From an uncultured Collinsella sp. (GTDB lineage: Bacteria > Actinomycetota > Coriobacteriia > Coriobacteriales > Coriobacteriaceae), in contig CAKTVQ010000023.1 of NCBI GenBank assembly GCA_934630375.1, positions 1-23,384 of the forward strand: 23,384 nt of DNA, in the 5' to 3' direction. This document shows positions 7,057 through 13,919 of the stretch, piece by piece. The notes under the pieces are model-generated. The model was not told the DNA's origin, did no database searches, and was given only the letters and a program-made list of their open reading frames with translations. Position 1 is the first letter of the stretch; each line of letters begins with the position of its first letter. A program made the translations under genes and the position numbers.

Positions 7057-7626
7057 GTGAGCGCTCAGGATTCCAAGCTCTTTGTGATTTCTGGACCGTC
7101 AGGCGCAGGCAAGGGTACGCTCGTCACTCGTGTGCGCGAGCGCCGCTCGAACCTGGGCCTGACGGTTTCGGCTACCACGCGAGCACCACGCAAAGGTGAG
7201 GTCGACGGCGTCAACTACTTTTTTCTGACGCGCGAGGAGTTCGACCGCCGCGTGGCAAACGGTGAGTTTGTTGAGTGGGCCGAGGTCCACGGTAACTGCT
7301 ACGGCACGTTGGTGAGCGAGGTCACATCCAAGCTCGCCTCGGGCGCGTCTCTGATTTTGGAGATCGATGTCCAGGGCGCTCTGCAGGTGAAGGAGCGTTT
7401 CCCCGAGGCCGTGCTGATCTTTATCAAGCCGCCTTCGCTTGAGGTGCTCCGCGAGCGTCTAGTCGGTCGCGGTACCGAGACGCCCGAGACGATTGAGCTG
7501 CGTATGGCAAACGCCGCCGATGAGCTTGCCCTTGCCGACCGCTACGACGACGTCGTGGTGAATGACGATCTCGACCGCGCGACCGATGAGCTCGTTCGCG
7601 TTCTCGATATGCATGAAAGGATCTGA
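7057..7626 (+). CDS. gmk: Guanylate kinase
   Basis: 189 residues; phosphorylates GMP to GDP. P-loop GPSGAGKGT is at residues 13-21, followed by the GMP-binding SATTRAPRKGEVDGVNYFF and EIDVQGALQV, all family hallmarks. The GTG at 7057 follows the mihF stop without a gap and has no strong ribosome binding site of its own, so translation is probably coupled to mihF. rpoZ begins five bases after its stop, as in many Gram-positive genomes. Confidence 0.95.
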   Translation: MSAQDSKLFVISGPSGAGKGTLVTRVRERRSNLGLTVSATTRAPRKGEVDGVNYFFLTREEFDRRVANGEFVEWAEVHGNCYGTLVSEVTSKLASGASLILEIDVQGALQVKERFPEAVLIFIKPPSLEVLRERLVGRGTETPETIELRMANAADELALADRYDDVVVNDDLDRATDELVRVLDMHERI

Positions 7627-7631
7627 GGTCC

Positions 7632-7913
7632 GTGTCCGTTGTAAAGCCTTGCATTGACGATCTTCTGGAGAAGACCGATCACAACCGCTTCCTGCTCGCT
7701 TCGCTTGCCTCCAAGCGCGCCTGCGACATCAATAGCATGCTGCGTGGCCAGCACAACCGCGTGCTTGCCGTCCAGGATGTCGATGACATCACCATCGGGC
7801 TTTCCGGTGCCGATACCATCTCGATGGCTATGGACGAGATTGTCGACGGCGACATCTCTTACGACGAGGCCCGTTACGAGAAGGCGCTCGGCCACAAGGT
7901 TGCTGAAGCCTAA
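7632..7913 (+). CDS. rpoZ: RNA polymerase omega subunit
   Basis: 93 residues. CIDDLLEKTDHNRFLLASLASKRA near the N terminus (from residue 7) followed by DINSMLRG matches the conserved helical part of omega that clamps the beta-prime subunit. The C terminus, with ISYDEARYEKA, is acidic and variable. The GTG at 7632 has a GAGG element just upstream. The stop codon abuts the thiI ATG (TAAATG). Confidence 0.93.
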   Translation: MSVVKPCIDDLLEKTDHNRFLLASLASKRACDINSMLRGQHNRVLAVQDVDDITIGLSGADTISMAMDEIVDGDISYDEARYEKALGHKVAEA

Positions 7914-9158
7914 ATGGCAGCTCGCGTCTGCCTGGTCCACTATCACGAGGTTGGACTGAAGGGCAAGAACCGCGCACATTTTGAGCATATCCTCATGGAT
8001 AACATCAAGGCGGCCTTGGCCGCCTTTTCCGTGAACGCCGTGTCTCGAATTTCCGGTTATATCCTCGTGACCTTTAACGAGCATCAGGCCGACGAGGCGG
8101 CGCGTGTCATCCGCACCGTCCCCGGCGTTGCCCGTGTGTCTTTGGCGTATCACACCAACCGCGACCCGCAGGAGTACTGCGCCGCCGCCGTGAAGGCGCT
8201 GCGCGAGTTTGGTTCCTTCGATTCGTTTAAGGTGCACGCCAAGCGCTCCAATACTGACTATGAGCTCACCTCGATCGATATCAATCGTCAGGTGGGCGAG
8301 GTGCTGTGTGAGGCCTTTCCCGATAAAAAGGTTCAAATGCACGACCCCGATGCGATGGTGCACGTACTGGTGGTCCAGGGTAGCGTTTATGTGTACGCGC
8401 GCTCCGAGCGCGGCGTGGGCGGTCTGCCGGTGGGTTCTGCCGGCAAGGTCGTGACGCTGCTGTCGTCGGGTATCGATTCTCCGGTGGCGACCTGGATGCT
8501 CGCGCGCCGCGGCGCGGTGTGCGTGCCGGTACATTTCTCCGGTCGTCCGCAGACGCCCGATACGAGTGAGTATTTGGTGCAGGACATCATCCGTGCGCTT
8601 GAGCCGGGTGTCCAGATCGGCCGCCTGTACGTGGTGCCGTTTGGCGACTGCCAGCGTGAGATTTCGGTCACCTGTCCCAGCAACCTGCGCGTGATCATGT
8701 ATCGCCGCATTATGTATTCGGTTGCTGAGCGCATTGCACACATCGAGGGTGCCAAGGCCATCGTTACGGGCGAATCGCTTGGGCAGGTTGCCTCCCAGAC
8801 GCTTGAGAACATCATGGCCGTTAACGAGGCCGTGAAGATCCCCGTGTTCCGTCCTCTCATCGGTTCGGACAAGCAGGAGATCATCGCACGCGCCGAGGAG
8901 ATTGGTACCTTCGATATCTCGACTGAGGCCGCTCCCGACTGCTGCACGCTGTTTATGCCGCGCCGTCCCGAGACGCACGCTAAACTCGATGCCGTGCATG
9001 AGGCCTGGGAGTTGTTCGATCACGAGGAGATGATTGAGCGCCTGCTCAAGCAGACCGAGTACATCGACTTCGAGAGCAACACATATAAGGCCCCTAAGAC
9101 CTTAAAACGCAAACATTCGGAGCTTGCTCCGCGTGAGATTTACCAAGATCACGAGTAA
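7914..9158 (+). CDS. thiI: ThiI, tRNA 4-thiouridine synthetase
   Basis: 414 residues. It has an N-terminal ferredoxin-like and THUMP RNA-binding region (about 1-170) and an adenylating PP-loop domain with SSGIDS at 184-189. ThiI thiolates U8 of tRNA and in some bacteria supplies sulfur for thiamine. GESLGQVASQTLENI and the C-terminal region are typical of the family. It ends without the rhodanese domain found in the longer E. coli protein, so sulfur transfer probably uses the short, Bacillus-like route with a cysteine desulfurase. The first motif serine of SSG replaces the more usual glycine. The ATG directly follows the rpoZ stop. Confidence 0.93.
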   Translation: MAARVCLVHYHEVGLKGKNRAHFEHILMDNIKAALAAFSVNAVSRISGYILVTFNEHQADEAARVIRTVPGVARVSLAYHTNRDPQEYCAAAVKALREFGSFDSFKVHAKRSNTDYELTSIDINRQVGEVLCEAFPDKKVQMHDPDAMVHVLVVQGSVYVYARSERGVGGLPVGSAGKVVTLLSSGIDSPVATWMLARRGAVCVPVHFSGRPQTPDTSEYLVQDIIRALEPGVQIGRLYVVPFGDCQREISVTCPSNLRVIMYRRIMYSVAERIAHIEGAKAIVTGESLGQVASQTLENIMAVNEAVKIPVFRPLIGSDKQEIIARAEEIGTFDISTEAAPDCCTLFMPRRPETHAKLDAVHEAWELFDHEEMIERLLKQTEYIDFESNTYKAPKTLKRKHSELAPREIYQDHE

Positions 9159-9168
9159 ATTTGTGCAT

Positions 9169-9201
9169 AGACCGACGATGCGCCTGCATCGTCGGTCTTT
9201 T
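9169..9201 (+). terminator. Terminator of the mihF-gmk-rpoZ-thiI unit
   Basis: A perfect 13-bp stem, AGACCGACGATGC (9169-9181) with its complement at 9186-9198, closes a four-base GCCT loop and ends in four T residues (9198-9201). It starts ten bases after the thiI stop. Confidence 0.88.
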
Positions 9202-9215
9202 GATATCTGGGCATT

Positions 9216-9273
9216 TTGCGGCTAAGTGTTCATTTGCTGACGTGCGCCTGAATAAATGGACATTATTTCGCAA
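9216..9273. repeat. Imperfect inverted repeat upstream of comEA
   Basis: TGTTCATTT (9227-9235) pairs with AAATGGACA (9254-9262) (nine pairs, one G-U), and TTGCG (9216-9220) pairs with CGCAA (9269-9273) outside a loose six-by-six internal loop. No T run follows. It lies between the thiI terminator and comEA in an otherwise empty stretch of about 170 bases where a com promoter or operator would be expected. Confidence 0.4.
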
Positions 9274-9371
9274 GGTTTTGGTCAGCTTTTGGTTTGACTG
9301 CGAAAACTGGTTTTGGGGCGTGGCTGCTGCGGAACTTCTTTCCTGACACGATGGTGTTGGGAGGTTTTGCT

Positions 9372-10082
9372 ATGGCGCAGCGCGAACAACACGAACGAGT
9401 CAAAAAGATGGACCGCTGGGCGGGCAAACTGCTCGGTCATAAGGCAGTGGTGATGGCGATACTGGTCGTCATTGCGATGGCGAGTGGACTGGCAATGGCG
9501 AGCTTTGGTGACCGCTCCGGCAATGTTTCGTTTGGGCTCGTTGAGGACTCGGGTCCATCGGCGGAGCCGGGGTCCGGCGATCTTTCGGACGATGCATCCG
9601 ATGGGTCTTCGTCTAAGGCGTCTGCCGAAACGGAGGTGTACGTCGATGTAGATGGTGCCGTTGCATCCCCGGGCGTGTACCGGCTTCAAGATGGAGCGCG
9701 GGTATCCCAGGCGATTGATGCTGCCGGAGGGCTAACGGCAGAGGCGGATGTGACGGGGCTTAACCGTGCTTCGAAAGTCACGGATGGACAAAAGATCTAT
9801 GTGCCGACAGTGGGGGAGCAGCAGGCGGCTTTGGCGGCTGGTGGGGCCGATGGCGGCGCCGCTGCGGCATCGGGCAGGGGCGCTTCGTCGGGGCTTGTGA
9901 ACATCAATACGGCAAGTGCGGCAGAATTGCAGACGCTTTCGGGCATCGGTCCCTCTATGGCCCAGTCGATTATCGACGAGCGGACCCAAAACGGCGCTTT
10001 TGCCTCGGTCGACGACCTGATGCGTGTGTCGGGAATCGGCGAGAAGAAACTCGCCAAAATCAAAGATTGCATCTGCGTATGA
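9372..10082 (+). CDS. comEA: ComEA-like DNA receptor for competence
   Basis: 236 residues. One membrane helix at about 24-44 (KAVVMAILVVIAMASGLAM) is followed by an acidic Ser/Asp/Gly linker, an SLBB domain (about 88-146, EVYVDVDGAVASPGVY) and a C-terminal double helix-hairpin-helix (about 175-236, NINTASAAELQTLSGIG...VSGIGEKKLAKI). In transforming bacteria ComEA binds incoming double-stranded DNA at the outer membrane face and passes it to ComEC. The ATG at 9372 follows GGGAGG at seven bases. Upstream in-frame starts, including ATG 9351, lack such a site. Its stop overlaps the comEC start (ATGA). Confidence 0.9.
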   Translation: MAQREQHERVKKMDRWAGKLLGHKAVVMAILVVIAMASGLAMASFGDRSGNVSFGLVEDSGPSAEPGSGDLSDDASDGSSSKASAETEVYVDVDGAVASPGVYRLQDGARVSQAIDAAGGLTAEADVTGLNRASKVTDGQKIYVPTVGEQQAALAAGGADGGAAAASGRGASSGLVNINTASAAELQTLSGIGPSMAQSIIDERTQNGAFASVDDLMRVSGIGEKKLAKIKDCICV

Positions 10083-12382
10083 GTGCGACCGAGCGTGAGC
10101 ACGTGATGCCTCCACGGCCATTGTTGCCGTGGACGATGGCCCTTTGTGCCGGCTTGTGTGCGAGTTGCGGCTTGGTGCTTAACGTGACGGCTGATGCGCT
10201 ACTGGGAGAAGGACTGACTTCCGTCACGTTACTCTGGGGCATTCCCGTTGTGGCTGTGGCGTTCGTCGTATTGGCTCGGTCTTGCATGCGTCTTGTGCGA
10301 TGGAAGCGATGTCTGTATGCCGCGGCGGTCGGACTCGTGGCGGGAGCGATCGTGTCCGCGGGGTGGGCGATAGGTGCCCTCCGAGCTTCCAACGCTCTGG
10401 ATGGACGGGCTGCAAGCAGTCTTGAGTTTGTGGTGCAGGGCGATCCGTCTATCAACGATGATGCGTATTCCTATACCTGTGACGCGATCGCGGACGGTTG
10501 GCGCGTGGGTGCCGTTCGATTATCGAGCGATCGCGAGCTCAGTGCTGGGTCGCGCGTGCGTGTCATTGGCCGCGTTTCGCGCTTCGAGAATGATGCGTAT
10601 GGGCGTTCGCGCGTGCTTCGGGGTGAGCTACGCAAGGTTAAGGCTGTCCGGATTGTGTCGATCGATGGGGGCTCTCCAGGGCCGTTGCTTCGGCTGCGAA
10701 ATGAGCTGCTTGCCGCCATTGCTCCCGCGACCGATCCGGCGCGCTCGCTCATTGCCGGCGTTGTCTGCGGACGTTCGTCCGAGCTGCGCGCCCAGCCGGC
10801 GGGCGAATGGTTTTCGGTGACGGGAACGGCGCATCTCATTGCCGTCTCGGGCAGTCATCTTGCCGTCGTAGGGTTTGTGATCGAGGGCGCCCTGCAAAAG
10901 ACGCGCTACTCGCGTGGGCTGCAGCGGGCGCTTTTGGCGGTAACGCTTGTGGCCTACGCCGCCTTTACAGGTGCATCACCCTCGGCTGTTCGTGCGTGCT
11001 GCATGGTGTTCGCGACGCTTGTCGCCAACGGTGCCGGGCGTCGCCGCCACGGCATCTCTGCGCTCTTTGTGACCATGTCGATTTTTGTGCTACTCCGTCC
11101 AACGGTGCTGTTCGAGATGGGCTTTCAGCTTTCGTGTGCCAGCGTCTTTGCCATCTTGTGCTTTTGCCCGTATGCCACCTACGCTTTGGGTGAGTTGGGC
11201 GTGCCGGCGGGCATTGCCAGCATGCTTTCCGTCACGTTGTGCTCGCAGCTGGCGACGCTCCCCATTACTATCCCTGCGTTCGGGACATTTTCGCTTATCG
11301 CCCCGCTTGCGAATGCGGTTATCGGCCCGGTGGTGAGCGTGCTGCTTGCAGTTTCGGTTGTGCTGGTACCCTGCTCGATTGTTCCCCTGTTTCGGCCCTG
11401 GGTGCTGATGGTGTCCGTGCTTGCCGCCCGTTGCGCGCTGTTCTTCGAGCAGCTTTTTGCCGCCATTCCGGGCGCGTCCGTGAGCGTGCCGCCCGATTCC
11501 ATCTGGATATACCTCGTGCCGTTTGGTTTGGCGGTCCTCTTGGTATGGTGGCCGCGACCGCATGCGCGTCCCATGGCTGCGGGACTGCTGTGCTTGGTTT
11601 TCGCGGCGGTTGTCCCGTGCGTCTACTGGGATCGATTCGCTCCGCCCTCGGTAACGATTCTCGATGTGGGTCAGGCCGATGCCATTCTTATCCGTCAGGG
11701 CGATACCGTGGCGCTCGTCGACTGCGGGCTTGACGAGCGTGTGGTAAGCGCGCTGGTGCGCAATAACGTTCACCATATCGATGCCGTGTTTGTGACGCAT
11801 TGGGATGAGGACCATTGGGGTGGCTTGCCCGCAGTACTGGAGCAGTTCCCGGTCGGAACGATCGCTGTGGCGGCGGATGCGCTGGAGGATGCCCCTGCCG
11901 AGGTTGTGGGGCGACCAGGTGTTTCGTATCGGCAGGTGACCTGTGGCGATGTCGTCGACATCGGTGCGTTTCGCGGCCGCGTGATGTGGCCGTTCGAATC
12001 GGTAGATGGCGAGGGCAACGAAGACTCGCTTGTCCTGCTGCTCACCTACGCACAAGAGGGCAAGCGCTTACGCATGCTTCTGACGGGTGATGCCGAACTC
12101 GATCAAGAGCGTAAGTTTGCACAGGAAGTGGGGGACATCGATGTCCTCAAGCTCGGACATCACGGCTCTAAGGTCTCGGTCGACGGCGAGCTGCTGGATG
12201 TCTTAAAGCCCGAACTCTCCATTGCGAGCGCCGGCGAGGGCAACCGCTACGGTCATCCGTCGGATGCCTGCGTCGATGCCGTGGGGGAGGCAGGCGGCGC
12301 TTTCGCGTGTACGATCGAGCGCGGTGACATTACCATCACACCGACCGCGAAGGGCTTTGCCATGCGATGCCAGCGACCATAA
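10079..12382 (+). CDS. comEC: ComEC/Rec2 DNA uptake channel protein
   Basis: 767 residues, full length for the three-part family form. N-terminal membrane helices and a soluble DUF4131-like region occupy about 20-200. The competence domain (about 215-500) carries HLIAVSGSH at 252-260 and many membrane helices. A C-terminal metallo-beta-lactamase-like domain has HWDEDH at 574-579, TGDAE around D671, and GHHGS around H694-H695. In transformation ComEC carries single-stranded DNA across the membrane, and the lactamase-like domain may degrade the other strand. The metal ligands look intact. The ATG at 10079 overlaps the comEA stop and has no clear ribosome binding site, so coupling is likely; ATG 10106 is an alternative. 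Confidence 0.92.
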   Translation: MSATEREHVMPPRPLLPWTMALCAGLCASCGLVLNVTADALLGEGLTSVTLLWGIPVVAVAFVVLARSCMRLVRWKRCLYAAAVGLVAGAIVSAGWAIGALRASNALDGRAASSLEFVVQGDPSINDDAYSYTCDAIADGWRVGAVRLSSDRELSAGSRVRVIGRVSRFENDAYGRSRVLRGELRKVKAVRIVSIDGGSPGPLLRLRNELLAAIAPATDPARSLIAGVVCGRSSELRAQPAGEWFSVTGTAHLIAVSGSHLAVVGFVIEGALQKTRYSRGLQRALLAVTLVAYAAFTGASPSAVRACCMVFATLVANGAGRRRHGISALFVTMSIFVLLRPTVLFEMGFQLSCASVFAILCFCPYATYALGELGVPAGIASMLSVTLCSQLATLPITIPAFGTFSLIAPLANAVIGPVVSVLLAVSVVLVPCSIVPLFRPWVLMVSVLAARCALFFEQLFAAIPGASVSVPPDSIWIYLVPFGLAVLLVWWPRPHARPMAAGLLCLVFAAVVPCVYWDRFAPPSVTILDVGQADAILIRQGDTVALVDCGLDERVVSALVRNNVHHIDAVFVTHWDEDHWGGLPAVLEQFPVGTIAVAADALEDAPAEVVGRPGVSYRQVTCGDVVDIGAFRGRVMWPFESVDGEGNEDSLVLLLTYAQEGKRLRMLLTGDAELDQERKFAQEVGDIDVLKLGHHGSKVSVDGELLDVLKPELSIASAGEGNRYGHPSDACVDAVGEAGGAFACTIERGDITITPTAKGFAMRCQRP

Positions 12383-12390
12383 CGACGTCG

Positions 12391-12420
12391 TTGGCGCACC
12401 GTAGGTCCCTGGGCTAGAAT
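12391..12420 (+). promoter_or_regulatory. Candidate promoter for holA
   Basis: TTGGCG (12391-12396) and TAGAAT (12415-12420) are spaced by 18 bases in the 78-base gap after comEC. It would give a leader of about 35 bases before the holA ATG and would separate an essential replication gene from the competence genes. Confidence 0.5.
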
Positions 12421-12460
12421 GACACGGTACGAACACGAGGGCCTGTGAGAGGGGAGCGCG

Positions 12461-13423
12461 ATGTCTGAAAACGGTCTGCTGCCGGCATATCTGATCGTCG
12501 GTACCGACGGAGTCAAGCGCGACCACGCCGTCTCGCGTATGAAAGCTCGCTTGGAAAAGTCGGGCATGGTCGAGTTCAACCTCGACGAGCGCGACATGTC
12601 CAAGGACCCCGATATCGAGTCAATCATCGGCTCGCTCAATACCTTTCCCATGGGTAGCGAGTTTCGTCTGGTAATCCTCGACGGCTGTTCAAAGCTCGCC
12701 AAGTCGGTTTCAGAGCCGCTCGTCGAATACCTCGCAAGTCCCAGTCCTACGACGGTCTGCCTCATCATCGCCGACTCACTTGCCAAGAACACTCGCCTGT
12801 ATAAGGCGGTCGCAAAGCTCGATAAGAAGGCCGTGATCGATTGCTCGGGCACCAAGCGCTGGGAGCTGCCGCGCCGCGTGCAGCAGATGGCGACGCAGCG
12901 CGGCAAGTCTATCTCCACGGCCGCGGCTGAGGAGCTCGTCTCGCGTTCGGGCGAAAACACCCGCATGCTCGATAACGACCTGGCAAAGCTCGCTCAGATG
13001 GTCGAGGCGCCCCAGATTGAGCTTGCTGATGTGGAACGTTGGATCGTGCGCACGGCCGAGGTTCAGCCCTGGGACTTCCTCAACGCCGTCTCGGCCCGCG
13101 ACATGCGCCGTTCGCTCGAGCTCTTTAAACTGCTGCCCTCCAAGAGCTACGTGTGGACCTACACGCTGCTGTGCGGGCGCATCCGCGAGCTGATCGTCGC
13201 CAAGGCACTCGATGCACGCGGACAGGGGCGTGAGCTTGCTGCAACGCTCAAGCTCCAGTCTTGGCAGGTCAAGAACCACCTGACCTGGGCGCGCCGGTTT
13301 TCGATGGCTGAACTCGTCGCGGCCCTCGAAGGTGCCGTTGATGTGGAGCTCGCACTCAAGGGCTCGGCCGATTCGGAGACCGCACTTTTGCTCTGGATTA
13401 CGAACATCTTGAGAAAATCGTGA
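12461..13423 (+). CDS. holA: DNA polymerase III delta subunit
   Basis: 320 residues, normal for HolA, the clamp-loader subunit that opens the beta sliding clamp. Recognisable parts are the N-terminal YLIVGTD start, LVILDGCSKL in the Walker-B-like region, SGENTRMLDNDLAKLAQ in the middle, and the C-terminal helical collar, with QPWDFLNAVSARD leading into LKLQSWQVKNHLTWARRFS. Delta lacks a functional ATP site, and no P-loop is visible here. The ATG at 12461 follows AGAGGGGA. The comEC-holA-rpsT order is widespread in Gram-positive bacteria and supports the call. Confidence 0.92.
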   Translation: MSENGLLPAYLIVGTDGVKRDHAVSRMKARLEKSGMVEFNLDERDMSKDPDIESIIGSLNTFPMGSEFRLVILDGCSKLAKSVSEPLVEYLASPSPTTVCLIIADSLAKNTRLYKAVAKLDKKAVIDCSGTKRWELPRRVQQMATQRGKSISTAAAEELVSRSGENTRMLDNDLAKLAQMVEAPQIELADVERWIVRTAEVQPWDFLNAVSARDMRRSLELFKLLPSKSYVWTYTLLCGRIRELIVAKALDARGQGRELAATLKLQSWQVKNHLTWARRFSMAELVAALEGAVDVELALKGSADSETALLLWITNILRKS

Positions 13424-13472
13424 TGATACCTGCCTATTTGACAAATTCGTTCTATCCCTTTGAGGGGGAGCG

Positions 13473-13481
13473 TGCTATAGT
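13473..13481 (+). promoter_or_regulatory. Extended -10 promoter of rpsT
   Basis: TGCTATAGT is an extended -10 identical to that of rpmB. RNA would start near 13487-13488. A perfect -35 hexamer TTGACA lies at 13438-13443, but 32 bases away, too far to pair with this -10. Confidence 0.6.
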
Positions 13482-13486
13482 AGGCG

Positions 13487-13534
13487 CTTGCATGACCTCA
13501 CCGTGTCTCAGAGGTGTCATACATTTTTTGCAAG
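13487..13534 (+). promoter_or_regulatory. Structured rpsT leader, possible S20 autoregulation site
   Basis: CTTGCA (13487-13492) pairs with TGCAAG (13529-13534), and inside it TGACCTC (13493-13499) pairs with GAGGTGTCA (13511-13519) with a two-base bulge. The structure starts at the predicted first base of the transcript and ends eight bases before the AAAGGA ribosome binding site. Ribosomal protein genes are often controlled by such leaders; the role here is inferred. Confidence 0.45.
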
Positions 13535-13556
13535 GAACTCGAAAGGAACTCCAGAA

Positions 13557-13823
13557 GTGGCAAACATCAAGTCTCAGAAGAAGCGTATCCGCACCAATGA
13601 GGCAGCTCGCATGCGTAACAAGGCTGTCAAGTCCGAGCTCAAGACGCTGACCAAGCACGTTCAGTCCGCCGTCGCCGAGGGCGACGCCGAGAAGGCCCAG
13701 GCTGCCCTCAAGACCGTCACCAAGCGTCTCGACATGGCTGCCGCCAAGCATGTTATCCACAAGAACCAGGCTTCCAACCGCAAGTCCGGTCTTGCTAAGC
13801 TCGTGAACAGCATCAACGCCTAA
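13557..13823 (+). CDS. rpsT: 30S ribosomal protein S20
   Basis: 88 residues beginning [22 protein letters not shown], the standard S20 start, continuing with [10 protein letters not shown] and ending in the typical [16 protein letters not shown]20 binds 16S rRNA in the small subunit. The GTG at 13557 was chosen because homology begins there and AAAGGA (13542-13547) lies nine bases upstream. The long N-terminal extension of the open frame is untranslated leader. Single-gene unit with its own promoter and terminator; a non-ATG start is common for rpsT and may limit its expression. Confidence 0.96.
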   Translation: MANIKSQKKRIRTNEAARMRNKAVKSELKTLTKHVQSAVAEGDAEKAQAALKTVTKRLDMAAAKHVIHKNQASNRKSGLAKLVNSINA

Positions 13824-13857
13824 GTTGTAAATTTCACACCACACAGATTACGCGCAT

Positions 13858-13894
13858 AAATGGAGCCTGTTTTATGGAACAGGCTCCATTTTTT
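13858..13894 (+). terminator. rpsT terminator
   Basis: TGGAGCCTGTT (13861-13871) pairs perfectly with AACAGGCTCCA (13878-13888) around a six-base loop, followed by six T residues (13889-13894). It ends only 26 bases before the lepA ATG. Confidence 0.9.
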
Positions 13895-13906
13895 GTACGG
13901 CTCGGG

Positions 13907-13912
13907 TAAGAT
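13907..13912 (+). promoter_or_regulatory. -10 element for a leaderless lepA transcript
   Basis: TAAGAT in the context CTCGGGTAAGAT ends seven bases before the lepA ATG, so RNA would begin at or within a base or two of the start codon. No Shine-Dalgarno is present between the terminator and the ATG, and no -35 is visible at normal spacing because that position falls in the terminator stem. Confidence 0.5.
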
Positions 13913-13919
13913 AGTCCGC

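Noticed and set aside
7542..9023. A 493-codon minus-strand open frame opposite rpoZ and thiI
   Set aside because: Same compositional shadow; no ribosome binding site or family motif.
9161..9346. A 61-codon frame after thiI
   Set aside because: It reads through the thiI terminator stem and has no ribosome binding site; hydrophobic look is due to T-rich sequence.
13438..13443. Consensus -35 hexamer TTGACA upstream of rpsT
   Set aside because: It is 32 bases from the TATAGT at 13476, and the sequence 17 bases downstream of it is not a -10. Kept only as a remark.
13860..13919. A 20-residue N-terminal extension of LepA
   Set aside because: It would be encoded by the rpsT terminator and has no ribosome binding site; family homology begins at the ATG at 13920.
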